Positions 35,687-45,099 are shown, counted from the stretch's first letter. The stretch is 58,926 nucleotides of DNA from Lentisphaerota bacterium (GCA_018676675.1 JABHEG010000239.1:1-58926); one strand, 5' to 3'. Notes: generated by a model from the sequence alone, not told the origin. Numbers and translations are program-made.

Positions 35687-36883
35687 CTAGCGGTTCAGCA
35701 GGATCTTGATCTCAGGCACTGACAGAGCGCGGTTGAAGACCATCACCTCGTCAATCAGCAGGTTGCCTTTGTCAGTCGCGCCGATACGGAGCGATGTCAT
35801 CTTTTTGGGAGACCATTTCCCGTATCGCTTTCGTTCCCGCGGTATACCATTGATGTAGACGCGACTGTTGGCCGGATTCAAGCGTTCTCCCTTCTTCCCT
35901 CGGAACACGCCGGCAACATGGCTCCACTCGTTCATCTTCAGCGCGTTGGCGTACGTGTCAACCCAGTGACCATTACCGTCAGCGAATCGGACCTTACCAT
36001 CTTTCTGGATCCACAGTGTGTATTGGTTCGCACTCTCAACCAGTGTCATCGCATATCCAGTACGTTTGGGGCAAACGTAAGCGGACAGCGTTACCTCATT
36101 GCGCAGATCAAGACTACGTGAGGTAGGACACTCGACAAACCCATCATTGCCGGTGAACTTGAGGGCACCATTGAGATGCCCTTTGGCAGTGTGTGCCACG
36201 GTTTTGCTGAAACCAGCGATGGTTCCGTCGTTCCCACTGCCGCTGTGATCCTGCACGCGCTTCGGGTTGCCGTCATCAAAGGTGTAATGAAGCACTAGGC
36301 CTTTGGGAAGATCCCTGTTGTCACTTGCCGGAGCGGCCTCGGTCTCGCTCTCTAGGATCTCACGCGCCGTGGTCACCTCACTCGATGCGGAGATGCGCTC
36401 AATCTCAGCCTGGGCGATCTTCGCCGCACCGATCTCATTCGCTCTCGTGAAGTTCTTGACGAGTTTCTTCAGATGTTGCAGGTAGTCTTTCGTGAAATCG
36501 AGCGTTTCCCTGCTTCTCACCAGTCGGCTTTTCTGAATAGATTCACGGTATTTCCGGCACAGACGAATCACGTCCTTCGGCGCGCCTTTCGGGAACTCGA
36601 TGTCTCCGTCAGTTGATTCCAGCAGGCGTTCCTTCGTGTCTCTCACCGTCAAGACACTTCCCAGATCTCCCTCGCTCTGACGCTTCTTCTGCCATGAACT
36701 CAGACGACGCAGACACGCGGCCAATGCATCAGCCGAGCTCTGGTCATGGACCCGCTTAATCCGCTTCAGCCCCTCCTGATATCTGATCTGCGCACGGTCA
36801 AGGACCGCTTCCGGCACGTCCGCAAGCAGGAAGAGCGGAGACACCGAGATGGCCAGGAGAAGTGCTTGAGCCAACCTGTACAT
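35687..36883 (-). CDS. Exported coiled-coil plus LamG domain protein
   Basis: The ATG at 36883 has AGAGGT 8 bases upstream and a signal peptide (MYRLAQALLLAISVSPLFLLA). The 398-residue protein has a charged, heptad-like helical region at ~25-180 (RIKRVHDQSSADALAACLRRLSSWQKKRQSEGD, SRETLDFTKDYLQHLKKLVKNFTRANE). A LamG domain follows (LVLHYTFDDGNPKRVQDHSGSGNDGTIAG...LLIDEVMVFNRALSVPEI). This design is common in planctomycete- and verrucomicrobial-type genomes and is probably an adhesion or glycan-binding protein. No catalytic residues are visible. Its GC content looks somewhat lower than that of its neighbours by eye. Confidence 0.75.
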   Translation of the reverse strand: MYRLAQALLLAISVSPLFLLADVPEAVLDRAQIRYQEGLKRIKRVHDQSSADALAACLRRLSSWQKKRQSEGDLGSVLTVRDTKERLLESTDGDIEFPKGAPKDVIRLCRKYRESIQKSRLVRSRETLDFTKDYLQHLKKLVKNFTRANEIGAAKIAQAEIERISASSEVTTAREILESETEAAPASDNRDLPKGLVLHYTFDDGNPKRVQDHSGSGNDGTIAGFSKTVAHTAKGHLNGALKFTGNDGFVECPTSRSLDLRNEVTLSAYVCPKRTGYAMTLVESANQYTLWIQKDGKVRFADGNGHWVDTYANALKMNEWSHVAGVFRGKKGERLNPANSRVYINGIPRERKRYGKWSPKKMTSLRIGATDKGNLLIDEVMVFNRALSVPEIKILLNR

Positions 36884-37095
36884 GTCATGGACCTCTGAGG
36901 GCATGGGGGATCTTCCCCTGAGGGGAGCACGCGTCGTCTTGCACGGCACATCCATTCTGAGGCCGTGCGGCTACAGTCCTTTAGGCGGGGGATTGGCCCC
37001 CCGGCAACCCAACCTACGCCCGAGACCTGCCAGTTCAAAGCTGGACTTGTTCTTTTCGTCTACTCCCAGTCGGCAATCGTCTTCGCGCACAGCAT

Positions 37096-37392
37096 TCAGC
37101 TTGCGTAGTCGCTCAGAGCCCTCTCGACGATCGCCCGGTTGCCGCCGTGGAACCCGGCCCAGAAGAGGCGCCCGGCTGTAAGCTCGGACGCCCATTGGTC
37201 CAGGGCCTGACGATTGCCCCAGCGGATCTGGCCCTTGCCAAGAGCATAGGTGCTTGGTTTGGGAGTCTCCTCAACGCCTTCCCTGGGCAGGACGTAACCG
37301 ATCAGCGGTTGTGGGTGTTCGTCGCGCCAGAAGCGATCCCAGCGCTTTGCAGCTGCGGCGAAATCGGGTTTGGGGGATATCTCGAAGGTCAT
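37096..37392 (-). pseudogene. Stub resembling the N-terminus of URO-D-like proteins
   Basis: The ATG at 37392 has GGAG upstream and gives only 98 residues without a signal peptide. The start (FEISPKPDFAAAAKRWDRFWRDEHPQPLIGYVLPREGVEETPKP) resembles the first 50 residues of URO-D-like proteins, which normally run to 350 or more. The remainder does not continue the family. It lies downstream of the GH95-like gene on the same strand, beside tandem repeats. I favour a truncated remnant. A genuine small protein remains possible. Confidence 0.4.
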
Positions 37393-37521
37393 AGGTAGTG
37401 CTCCGAATCCCAGGGCCGACAATCACACGGGCTCAGGTCACGCCCGACAGGCCGGCACACTGTAGCATCTGCCGGTGAGTCTGCCTGTCCCCGGGACGAG
37501 GGGACGACTGCTTCCGTCTTG

Positions 37522-37667
37522 ACAGAGCCCTGACTAACGGGAGGGGGTTCCCCGGCCAGGAAGACCGCTTACGCTGTGCGCGGCTCGGTTCGGAACAGAG
37601 CCCTGACCAACGGGAGGGGGCTCCCCGGCCAGGAAGCCCGTTTACGCTGTGCGCGGCTCGGTTAGAC
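37522..37667. repeat. Two tandem 73-bp repeats
   Basis: ACAGAGCCCTGA begins at 37522 and again at 37595, and CGGCTCGGTT ends at 37590 and 37663, giving a period of 73 bases. The copies differ at only a few sites. Each contains GGGAGGGGG and CCCCGGCCAGGAAG and so has local pairing potential. The array lies between the GH95-like gene and the stub. Confidence 0.85.
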
Positions 37668-37676
37668 AGGGGAGGG

Positions 37677-40001
37677 CTATCCGGAAGATGCCCGAATTTC
37701 CGCGGCTTCCCGCTCCAAATCCAGCTTTCCGAAGCCCGGCAGGAAAAGCGTTACCATCTGTCCGGCAGCCATATCCCACGACAGGACGTCTCCCGTGCGG
37801 CGGGGCTCTGTGCCGCAGAATTGGACATGATCGTCTTCGTGGAACGGATCGCGCAGGCGACACGGGCCGTCCACGCTCGCCGTGATGCGTACCCACTTGG
37901 CGTGCCCTTCGCGCATCAGGCCTGAGACCCGGAACGCTCCTTCCGTCAGGAGGTCGACGAAGAGGAGTTCCTGCCATGCTGCCGGCACAGCCGGGAACAC
38001 GCGCAGACAGTTTCCCCAACCCTGGATCAGCATGTCGCTGATTCCGCAGGGGATCCCGCAGCTCTCGTTGACCGTGAATGGGGCTTGCTCGCTGACTTTC
38101 GTTTCGTCGGGCAACGTGAAGTGCGAGTTGCCGGGGCTGCCGATTTCCCGGTTGAAGTGGAGACCATTCGGCAGTACCCAGCGGTCGCGGTAGCAGCGCA
38201 GGAAGTTGTGTGCCATTTCGCCTCGGCCGAGGACCGCTGCCATACTGACCATCTGAACATAGGTATGCCCGGCCCAGCAATACTGACCAAGGGACAGGTA
38301 CTGCCCGAAGCTGGCTTCGATGATCGCGCGCTCTTCGGCAGAACCTTCGATCGTGAGGTCCATGGCCGGGTGGATTGCCATGAGGTGAGAGGGATGGCGA
38401 TGTGAATAGTCCAGGAGTTTGTCTTCCCAAAGCCCCAGCACGCACTTCCCCTTCAGGGCGCCACTCCGGACGTAAGATGCCGGATGATCGAATTCGAGCA
38501 GGTGATAGGGGATGAGTTTCTCGTGGATTTCACGTGCTCGCGGGGAAAGCTCCCCGAATCCCAACGCGGTTTCCATCTCGCAGACCCAATCGCAGCACTT
38601 CCGAATGAGGGCGATATCGATGTTTGGGTCTTTGCACCAGGCTGTCGGCGCCGGCCCGTCGTACTCCGGGCTGCTGGAGAGTGGAATGTGATACCGGCCG
38701 TCGACTTCTTCCTCGAGGTTGTCCGAGTAGAAGAGGAAGGCAGATCGAACGATGGGGTAGCCGCGCTGCGCGAGCCAGCCCGGGTCCTTGCTGTATCTCC
38801 AGCGCAACCAGGCGAGGTGCGCCAGCCAACCTGTGTGGCTCCAGGCGAATGCGACGGGAACCCATCCCCCGCCAAACAGCACGGTGAACTCAGGGAAGAA
38901 GGCGCACGGCTGGAAGGCGCCCCTCGTAGCAAAAATCGTTCGCGTCAGCTTCTCTGCTTTGGGCAGCAGGTCGTAGGCGAACTCCAACCACACATCCAGA
39001 AGGTCAAGATGACCCGTCGGGCAGGCTGACCAGAATGTCTCCTGGACGTTCATGTCGGTGTGATAGTCGCCACCCCAGGGCGGTGTCCGTCCATCCATTG
39101 GCCAAAGCCCCTGGAGGCCGGGCGGCTTGCTTCCGAGTCGTGCCCCACTGGCGAGAAGATAGAGCCCGAAGTACCAAAGGAACTCGGACTCTTTCTCCGG
39201 CAGCGCGATGCTCGACCCTGACCAGAAGTCACCCCAGGCTCCTGCATGGCCTTTGAACAGCTCGGCGACATCCAGGATGCGCCGCCGGTGTGGGTGTCGA
39301 GAAGCAGCCTGTTCCCGGGCCAGCTGTGCGGAGTCCGCAGAGGCGAGAGCAATGAATACATCGGGACCCACCGCGTTCCAGCACAGCGCAAAGAAGCTGT
39401 TCGGCAGAATCTGTTGGACGGCAACGGTCAGCTCTCCGTCACGGGATACCTGCACCGGCGGGTGCTCCAGCTTTGCGAGTTCGGGACTGGTTTCGTAGAA
39501 GGGCCGGAAGGTGAGTCGCGCTGTGTCGGGCCAGGGGGCAATGCGCAGGCAGAACAGGTCTTCCCGTCGGGAGACGAAGGCATGCAGCGCGTGGGTTGTG
39601 CCAGCTCTGTTCAGGGCACCGCGGACCGAGGCATCTTCAAGGTCCAGGGACATCTCCGACTGGGCGTCGAACTCCACCTCGAGATCGAGTCGGCCGAGAT
39701 ACAGCTTGGTCGGGCAGAGTCGATCCGGCTTGTTTCCCGAGGTGGTGGCGGCGGCCAACGCTTCCAGGTCTCCGGTGGCCACCCAGTCGCGCATCCGTTG
39801 GTAACTCAAGGAGCTGTAGTCCGGCACCCCATTCCGGCAGCGAATATCCCAGGCATCGGCGCAGTCGAAGGTGAAGCGAAGCTGCTTGCCATTGCTCCAA
39901 CACATGACTCCGAGTTCGCCGTTGCCCAGCGGCAGGCCTTCAGCCCATTGCGTCGGGAGCGTCTTGTACGTGATCGTGTGGGGATTGCTGACGGTTTGCA
40001 C
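37677..40001 (-). CDS. GH95-like glycosidase (alpha-L-fucosidase family) with altered active site
   Basis: A GTG start at 40001 has GAGGAC eight bases upstream. The gene begins 12 bases after the beta-helix gene. No signal peptide is present, so it is cytoplasmic. Its 774 residues fit GH95: an N-terminal beta-sandwich (TQWAEGLPLGNGELGVMCWS), GLQGLWPMDGRTPPWGGDYHTDMNVQETFW, SPEYDG and DYSHRHPSHLMAIHPAMDLT. By alignment with the studied fucosidase, E446 would be the acid and N318 the assisting Asn. However, the other Asn is D316 and the Asp near the end is N645 (FTVNES in place of FQIDGN). GH95 enzymes cleave alpha-L-fucose or L-galactose; this substitution pattern suggests a different specificity. 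Confidence 0.75.
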   Translation of the reverse strand: MQTVSNPHTITYKTLPTQWAEGLPLGNGELGVMCWSNGKQLRFTFDCADAWDIRCRNGVPDYSSLSYQRMRDWVATGDLEALAAATTSGNKPDRLCPTKLYLGRLDLEVEFDAQSEMSLDLEDASVRGALNRAGTTHALHAFVSRREDLFCLRIAPWPDTARLTFRPFYETSPELAKLEHPPVQVSRDGELTVAVQQILPNSFFALCWNAVGPDVFIALASADSAQLAREQAASRHPHRRRILDVAELFKGHAGAWGDFWSGSSIALPEKESEFLWYFGLYLLASGARLGSKPPGLQGLWPMDGRTPPWGGDYHTDMNVQETFWSACPTGHLDLLDVWLEFAYDLLPKAEKLTRTIFATRGAFQPCAFFPEFTVLFGGGWVPVAFAWSHTGWLAHLAWLRWRYSKDPGWLAQRGYPIVRSAFLFYSDNLEEEVDGRYHIPLSSSPEYDGPAPTAWCKDPNIDIALIRKCCDWVCEMETALGFGELSPRAREIHEKLIPYHLLEFDHPASYVRSGALKGKCVLGLWEDKLLDYSHRHPSHLMAIHPAMDLTIEGSAEERAIIEASFGQYLSLGQYCWAGHTYVQMVSMAAVLGRGEMAHNFLRCYRDRWVLPNGLHFNREIGSPGNSHFTLPDETKVSEQAPFTVNESCGIPCGISDMLIQGWGNCLRVFPAVPAAWQELLFVDLLTEGAFRVSGLMREGHAKWVRITASVDGPCRLRDPFHEDDHVQFCGTEPRRTGDVLSWDMAAGQMVTLFLPGFGKLDLEREAAEIRASSG

Positions 40002-40013
40002 GTTCGTCCTCGG

Positions 40014-41384
40014 TCAGTTCAGGGTCACGGTGACGGTTTGCCAACTGCTGTCCGGGCGCACACCCGTCACAGTGCCGGTGCGGCCGTCGGCAGCCGCTCT
40101 GATGGTGTAGCTGAACGGTGTTGTCGTCGGTGGTGACTGTGCACCCGTGACAGCCTGCTGGTACTCGGGGAGCAGGAGAGCCTTGGGCCCCGGTTTGGAT
40201 GAGGTGCAGCCGGATGCATCGGTCAGATAACATCTGCCGTCATCGATGTCGGCCCCGGGCTGTTCTGCCTGAACCGTGACCTTTGCCTTTGGAATGGCCT
40301 CTCCCTGGTCGTTGAGCACGCGCACGATGAGGTGGCGCTTCGATACGAACCACGGATTCTGCAGTGTACCCACCTTCTTCGCCAATGCCCGCGTGTTCGC
40401 GGTTTCCTGGCGCTGCATCTGGTTGGCATCTTGCGGCGGACCGATGGTGCAGTCCACACATTCCAGCGTCGGCAGGGCTTTGCCGGGGAAGCGGAGGTGC
40501 CAATTGCAGCGGTTGTTCGCGAACGTGCAGTTCCGCATCACGACGTTGACACTCCCGTAGTCCAGAACGGCTGTGCCGCAGTGACGCAACGTACACCCTT
40601 CCAGTTCCAGCTTCCCGCCGATTACGGCCGCATCACCGTGCTCGAACGTCGAGTCGGTGATCTGGACCGTCTGGCGCCATCCTGTGGACACGCCGTAGAG
40701 CATCATTCCCTTGACCCATGACAGCGTGGAGTTGACGAAGACAAAGCCGTCGCCCCGCAGGACCAGGCTGTCGATGCTGTGGTCGGAGGAGGGGGCCAGC
40801 GCAGTGATCAGGGCATTCCACGCCATTAGCTGTCCGCCACGCCCGCTCGTGTCTGCATTGTCACGCTCAGGCCGTACGCCTGTCAGCAACCGGAATCGGT
40901 GCTTTGGCCCCGTGCAATCGAACTTCAAGGCTGGCCGTATTTCAGGTTGATGGGCATCGCCCAAGGCCAGTCGGTTTACTCGTTGCGGTGCGTGCCACCA
41001 TTCCTGGTATTGGTTTTCGCCCGGGATGTAGTAGGGGCAGACGTACAGGTCTGCACGCATGACCAGCGTCTCGCCGGGGAGCGCGGGAGAGCCGACCTGG
41101 AAATACGTGCTGGTGCCGTCGTTTGCGCCGATGACCAGGCGGCAGTTGACGGTACAGACGCCGGTTTGGGAGTCCCGGGTAACCTTGCCCAGTCCGAGGA
41201 GTCGATCCATCTCTGCCAGCAGTGTCGGCGTGCACGGGTACTCTGCAGGGAAGTCGGTGACGCGGTAGGCATCGAGGGCGGTGTCGTACACGATGCCGGA
41301 CAATGCACACCGTGCTACAAGCATGGCGGCTCCGAAGAGGGCGATGATGTCCGCATAACGCATTGATGCCGTTGAGGACGTCAC
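40014..41384 (-). CDS. Exported beta-helix protein with C-terminal Ig/CNA-like domain
   Basis: The GTG start at 41384 overlaps the upstream stop as GTGA, a sign of translational coupling; an ATG at 41363 is an alternative. The 456 residues begin with a signal-like hydrophobic stretch (MRYADIIALFGAAMLVARCALS). Residues ~185-320 contain short parallel beta-helix turns (VQITDSTFEHGDAAVIGGKLELEGCTLRHCGTAVLDYGSVNVVMRNCTF). The end is a beta-sandwich of carboxypeptidase-regulatory or CNA-B type (HLIVRVLNDQGEAIPKAKVTVQAEQ). Pectate-lyase-fold proteins of this kind bind or cut polysaccharides, but no catalytic signature is clear. Confidence 0.65.
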   Translation of the reverse strand: MTSSTASMRYADIIALFGAAMLVARCALSGIVYDTALDAYRVTDFPAEYPCTPTLLAEMDRLLGLGKVTRDSQTGVCTVNCRLVIGANDGTSTYFQVGSPALPGETLVMRADLYVCPYYIPGENQYQEWWHAPQRVNRLALGDAHQPEIRPALKFDCTGPKHRFRLLTGVRPERDNADTSGRGGQLMAWNALITALAPSSDHSIDSLVLRGDGFVFVNSTLSWVKGMMLYGVSTGWRQTVQITDSTFEHGDAAVIGGKLELEGCTLRHCGTAVLDYGSVNVVMRNCTFANNRCNWHLRFPGKALPTLECVDCTIGPPQDANQMQRQETANTRALAKKVGTLQNPWFVSKRHLIVRVLNDQGEAIPKAKVTVQAEQPGADIDDGRCYLTDASGCTSSKPGPKALLLPEYQQAVTGAQSPPTTTPFSYTIRAAADGRTGTVTGVRPDSSWQTVTVTLN

Positions 41385-44300
41385 TCGGCGTACTCCGTGG
41401 CCTGGTTGCCGCGTTCGAGCTGAAGGCCGTCAATCCACATTGTGCCGGGCTTCATCAGGCGCACTTCGAACATCGAGTATCCGTCGTCCACCTTGGCGGG
41501 GAGCACGCCGGTGATCGAGTACCGCTTCCAGGAGGTCGTCAGCTGGATGGTCGCGTGTTCGCCGTACGTCTTTTCCGGATTGAGCTGGTTTGCGCGGATC
41601 CAAGCTCGGAGTCCGTCCCGGCTACCTTTCATGTAGAGAGAGAAGGTGTGCGTTGTCGGCCGATCTACTTGGGGAGTGCACTTCATATGCATGACTTCGT
41701 AGGACTTCCCTTCGACCGCGTTGAAGCGAACGCATTTTTCACCAAAGAGAGCGTCGTGATTCTGGCTCGTTACGCCCTGAGTCACGATGCAATAGTCCGG
41801 CCAACCCTCGGTGTTCTCGTCTTCGAAGCTCGGGTTGGGTAGCAGGTTCTTGCGGTCCGGGCGCCAGGCAAAGGGCAGGGACGTCTCGGCGTTCGGAAGG
41901 TCACGTTTCAGGACGGTCTGGGACACTGCGACAGTTCTTGGGGGGATGCTCCCGGCCATGGTCAAGCGGTAGGCGCGAGTGGCATATGGTTCCAGTCTGC
42001 TTGTGAACGACGCGTCCGCCACCGTCACGCTTTCGTCCCCGAATGCCGGGGTGGCCGCCGTGATCCCGGGCACGTCGAACACACAGTCCACCGGGAAGTG
42101 CTGTGTGTTGGCCGCAAGCAGCATGCACTTCCCTGCCGCGTCTGCCAGGATCGCGACCTGCACGTCCGGATACTCCTCCTTCAGTGGGATGAAGGGATCG
42201 TCCTGGAACTGTGGTTCGTCGCCGACTGCGCTGATCAGTGCTTTGCGGTAGGTAATCTTGCTTGCCGTTTCGGGGCCAGCGATGAACGGGGTCAGGACCT
42301 TCATCTCAGCTCCCAATCCCCGGAAGGTCTCCCACACGGCGGGACGCACCCAGGAGTAGGAAAAATAGAATATTCCAGTCGCCTTGTGGATGAGCGAAAG
42401 GTAGGTCTGGCAGCGGAGCTCCCGGTGGTTCAGAGGGCGTTTCCGACAGCCACTCCACAACGGCCCCACCAGGATTTGCCAGACGGCCTGGCGATGCGGC
42501 AGTGCGCGCTGGTTGGTGGTCCAGCAGATCTTTGAGACGTGGTTTGGGGTGCTCCGCGTATTGCGGGCGGCCGGGGGCGACCAGTACGGGTCGGTCACGA
42601 GGATGTCGCACCAGTTCACATACTCGTCCCCTTCCGGGATGTGGCTTGAGTAGTTGACGATCACCGGGTGGTACCCGTCCGTCCGATTCAGCCGGGCGTA
42701 GTAGTCCTGCCCGAACTTGTATTGATCGAAGTGCTTCGCGGACATGGGTTCGTCCAGAATGAAATAGCCGGCCAAGTTGGGGAACTCCTTGGTCAGCTCA
42801 ACGCCGCGCAGGCAGCGGTCGATGTTCTTGTCATAAAACTCGCCGTAGATTGCGTTGCGCTCGGAGATCGGGATCGGCAGGCTGAGAACGCTCTTGAGAG
42901 CGATCAGACTCTGGCGCCGGGTCGCTCGTTTGACTTGCTCAAGCAGTTTCCCGCTGTAGCGACTGTAGCAGTCCCACTCAATGTTCTGGACACACTCGTC
43001 CGGGTGTGAGATCACGAAGAGCCCGTGTTTTGCCGCGTTCTTCTGGTACTCGACCAGTCCCTCAGGGCTGGCGCGGGACCACACCAGGAAGGTGTTGAAA
43101 TGGTTGTCGACCAGCTCCTGGTAGGGTGGGAGATCGCTGGGCTTCACACCTGACATGACCATCCCGAACGGGACGAAGGGCTTGCCGTTGTTCAGGACAA
43201 CGCGTCGTCGTTGGTCGATCTTCCACTCCAGGTCTGGTTTGGGTACGCGTTTGAGGATCTTCAGATGGGTTTTGAAAAAGACATTGCCTTCCTTCTCGCA
43301 GAGGGCGATCTCGACCTGACTGAGGCCCCCCGGCAGGTGATCCAGGGCGATGGGCACTTCGCTCGCGGGAGTGAGGGCGGCCAAGGCTCCAAGAGGGGTG
43401 CCATCCGACGCACGGGCCTGGAGTGCCATCCGTGTAAGGGCTTCAGGAGGGAGGCCGAGGGTGCAGACGGCAAAGGCGGTGCGTTCAGTGGTGTAGTAGT
43501 TGCGATCGGGGAAGGCGGTCATCACGTTCAGGGCTGACAGATCCTGGACGATGAACGTCTCGAGTTCCTCGTTCCGTCCGGGGTCGCGGAGATGCAGGGC
43601 CACTTCGCGAGAGCAGAGCGAGCCCGCGGCAACGGGAATGGTCAGCACGACAGGCTTCTCATTCTCAAACGAGACCGTTCTGGTGATCGTCTGGGGGGCG
43701 CCCACTATCGGGTGATCAGCTATCACGAGTTCCAGGCTGCCTCGCTGTTGGTTGAATGTCCGCAGTTTGATCGTGAGGTCGTAGAGACCACGCCCATCTT
43801 TCACGTAGTACGGCGAGACACCGGCCTCAGTGATTCGCGCCAGAAGTGGAACCTGCAGCTTCAGATTGGTGATGCCGGTCAGTGGCAGAAATCGTTCGGG
43901 CTCGTGGAAGCCCTTCACGACGTCCGCCCAACTGCTGAGCTCACGGTTCTCCTCCACCACCACGTTCTGTGCGTCGACAACCGGCATGCGGTGGTTGCGC
44001 GTCACGTTCAGGCGGATGTCTTCGAGACGCCCGTAGGAGGCTATGGCGTAGAGTGGAAGCGCCAGTTCCCCGCTCCAACCGTTTTCCCGTACGGTCGTGG
44101 TCGAGCGCCACGGTACGTCCCAGAAGAGATCCCTTTCTGCTCCGAGGATGCGTCGTTCATCCCGGGCATTGGCGTAGCTGAGCATGTAGTGGAAGTACAT
44201 CTTGCCACCGGTTCCCGGGTCGATGAACAGTTCCACGGAATCGTCGTTGCAGGCGCCCTGATCATGGCCGCGGATCAGCGGCTCGAGGGCGTTCAGCTTG

Positions 44301-44590
44301 GGGGCAACACAGTCCACACCGACGTAGAACCAGGTGTCGTCGTAGGCAATGCGGAAGGTGGTATTGCGCACCCGTCTGCCTTCTCCTTTGTAGAGCGCAA
44401 AACTGCCGCAAGCGGTCGTCTTGTTCCAGAAGGGCTCGTCCAAGCGGCCATCCAGCAGCGGAGGGTGGTCTGCCCGGACAGCCGTGCAGACTCTCGCCGG
44501 GGATACCTCGGCCACGGCACTGCTCAGGAACAGTCCTGGGAAGGTGGCGAGACAGAGCGAGAGGATCGTGTGCACTTTGAGTGGCAGCAT
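41381..44590 (-). CDS. Giant secreted CBM9 / TIM-barrel-like protein
   Basis: The ATG at 44590 opens the signal peptide MLPLKVHTILSLCLATFPGLFLSSAVA. The longer frame to 44650 lacks one. The 1069-residue protein starts with a CBM9-like domain (PPLLDGRLDEPFWNKT, ~43-235), then beta-sandwich. From ~463 comes a glycosidase-like barrel (VVLNNGKPFVPFGMVMSG, NHFNTFLVWSRASPEG) with FILDEPM near 610 giving an Asp/Glu pair. It ends with a CBM4/9-like module (NLLPNPSFEDENTEGWPD, ~915-1069). GH2/GH5-type barrels are the closest fold analogues. It leads a tightly packed minus-strand operon with the beta-helix and GH95-like genes. Confidence 0.72.
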   Translation of the reverse strand: MLPLKVHTILSLCLATFPGLFLSSAVAEVSPARVCTAVRADHPPLLDGRLDEPFWNKTTACGSFALYKGEGRRVRNTTFRIAYDDTWFYVGVDCVAPKLNALEPLIRGHDQGACNDDSVELFIDPGTGGKMYFHYMLSYANARDERRILGAERDLFWDVPWRSTTTVRENGWSGELALPLYAIASYGRLEDIRLNVTRNHRMPVVDAQNVVVEENRELSSWADVVKGFHEPERFLPLTGITNLKLQVPLLARITEAGVSPYYVKDGRGLYDLTIKLRTFNQQRGSLELVIADHPIVGAPQTITRTVSFENEKPVVLTIPVAAGSLCSREVALHLRDPGRNEELETFIVQDLSALNVMTAFPDRNYYTTERTAFAVCTLGLPPEALTRMALQARASDGTPLGALAALTPASEVPIALDHLPGGLSQVEIALCEKEGNVFFKTHLKILKRVPKPDLEWKIDQRRRVVLNNGKPFVPFGMVMSGVKPSDLPPYQELVDNHFNTFLVWSRASPEGLVEYQKNAAKHGLFVISHPDECVQNIEWDCYSRYSGKLLEQVKRATRRQSLIALKSVLSLPIPISERNAIYGEFYDKNIDRCLRGVELTKEFPNLAGYFILDEPMSAKHFDQYKFGQDYYARLNRTDGYHPVIVNYSSHIPEGDEYVNWCDILVTDPYWSPPAARNTRSTPNHVSKICWTTNQRALPHRQAVWQILVGPLWSGCRKRPLNHRELRCQTYLSLIHKATGIFYFSYSWVRPAVWETFRGLGAEMKVLTPFIAGPETASKITYRKALISAVGDEPQFQDDPFIPLKEEYPDVQVAILADAAGKCMLLAANTQHFPVDCVFDVPGITAATPAFGDESVTVADASFTSRLEPYATRAYRLTMAGSIPPRTVAVSQTVLKRDLPNAETSLPFAWRPDRKNLLPNPSFEDENTEGWPDYCIVTQGVTSQNHDALFGEKCVRFNAVEGKSYEVMHMKCTPQVDRPTTHTFSLYMKGSRDGLRAWIRANQLNPEKTYGEHATIQLTTSWKRYSITGVLPAKVDDGYSMFEVRLMKPGTMWIDGLQLERGNQATEYAE

Positions 44591-45099
44591 GGGCTTTCTC
44601 TCTTCCACTGTGAACGCGTGGCACCCACTCGTTCGGCATGCATCTGTCACGTTGAGCTTCCACTCGTTCGCCCGTTTTCCGCGAACGTGTGCGGGAGCAC
44701 CTGTCAGAATCTACCGCCCGCGTCGCAGCCCGGCAACGTGAGGGGGAAATGGCCTGGTAGCCGCTCAGTTACGTGAGGCGGCTCGACGGAGTCTCTCCCT
44801 CCATCGAATACAGATGGGCCAGAGCATTCCTGGAGGGAGAGACTCCGTCGAGCCATCTTGGAGTTCTCCCCACACGTAACTGAGGCATTGCATGGCCTGT
44901 GTCCGGCAATAGTGTTGAGTCTGCCACCGGGAAGTCACGACGTCGCGACGGAAGAGCGACGAACCGCCGCCCTGTGGGGCAGAGCTCTGAAGGCAGCGTC
45001 AATCTCGGGCGGTCTCTTGCCGCATGAGTCATCTGAGGCTATCATCCTCCCCGTCACCGGGAATGAGTCCTGTCAGAACCAGCTCGGAGATGGGAACCC
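44591..45099. other. 509-bp divergent intergenic region with inverted-repeat element
   Basis: This region lies between the CBM9/TIM-barrel giant and the aldo/keto reductase gene. Its main content is the 121-bp inverted-repeat element at 44764-44884. The rest shows no convincing gene; the short open frames have neither ribosome sites nor recognisable motifs. Confidence 0.6.
44764..44884. repeat. 121-bp inverted-repeat (MITE-like) element
   Basis: CTCAGTTACGTG at 44764-44775 is perfectly complementary to CACGTAACTGAG at 44873-44884. A second, 24-bp arm at 44780-44803 is perfectly complementary to 44831-44854. The two arms are separated by 4 bp on the left and 18 bp on the right, so the structure is an interrupted double stem with a 27-base loop. 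It encodes nothing. A decayed relative lies at 826-941. No target-site duplication is obvious. Confidence 0.85.

Noticed and set aside
36960..37095. Riboswitch or structured leader around GGCGGGGGATTGGCCCCCCGGC
   Set aside because: Only a GC-rich local stem is visible; no conserved riboswitch core could be recognised and the position does not precede a suitable gene.
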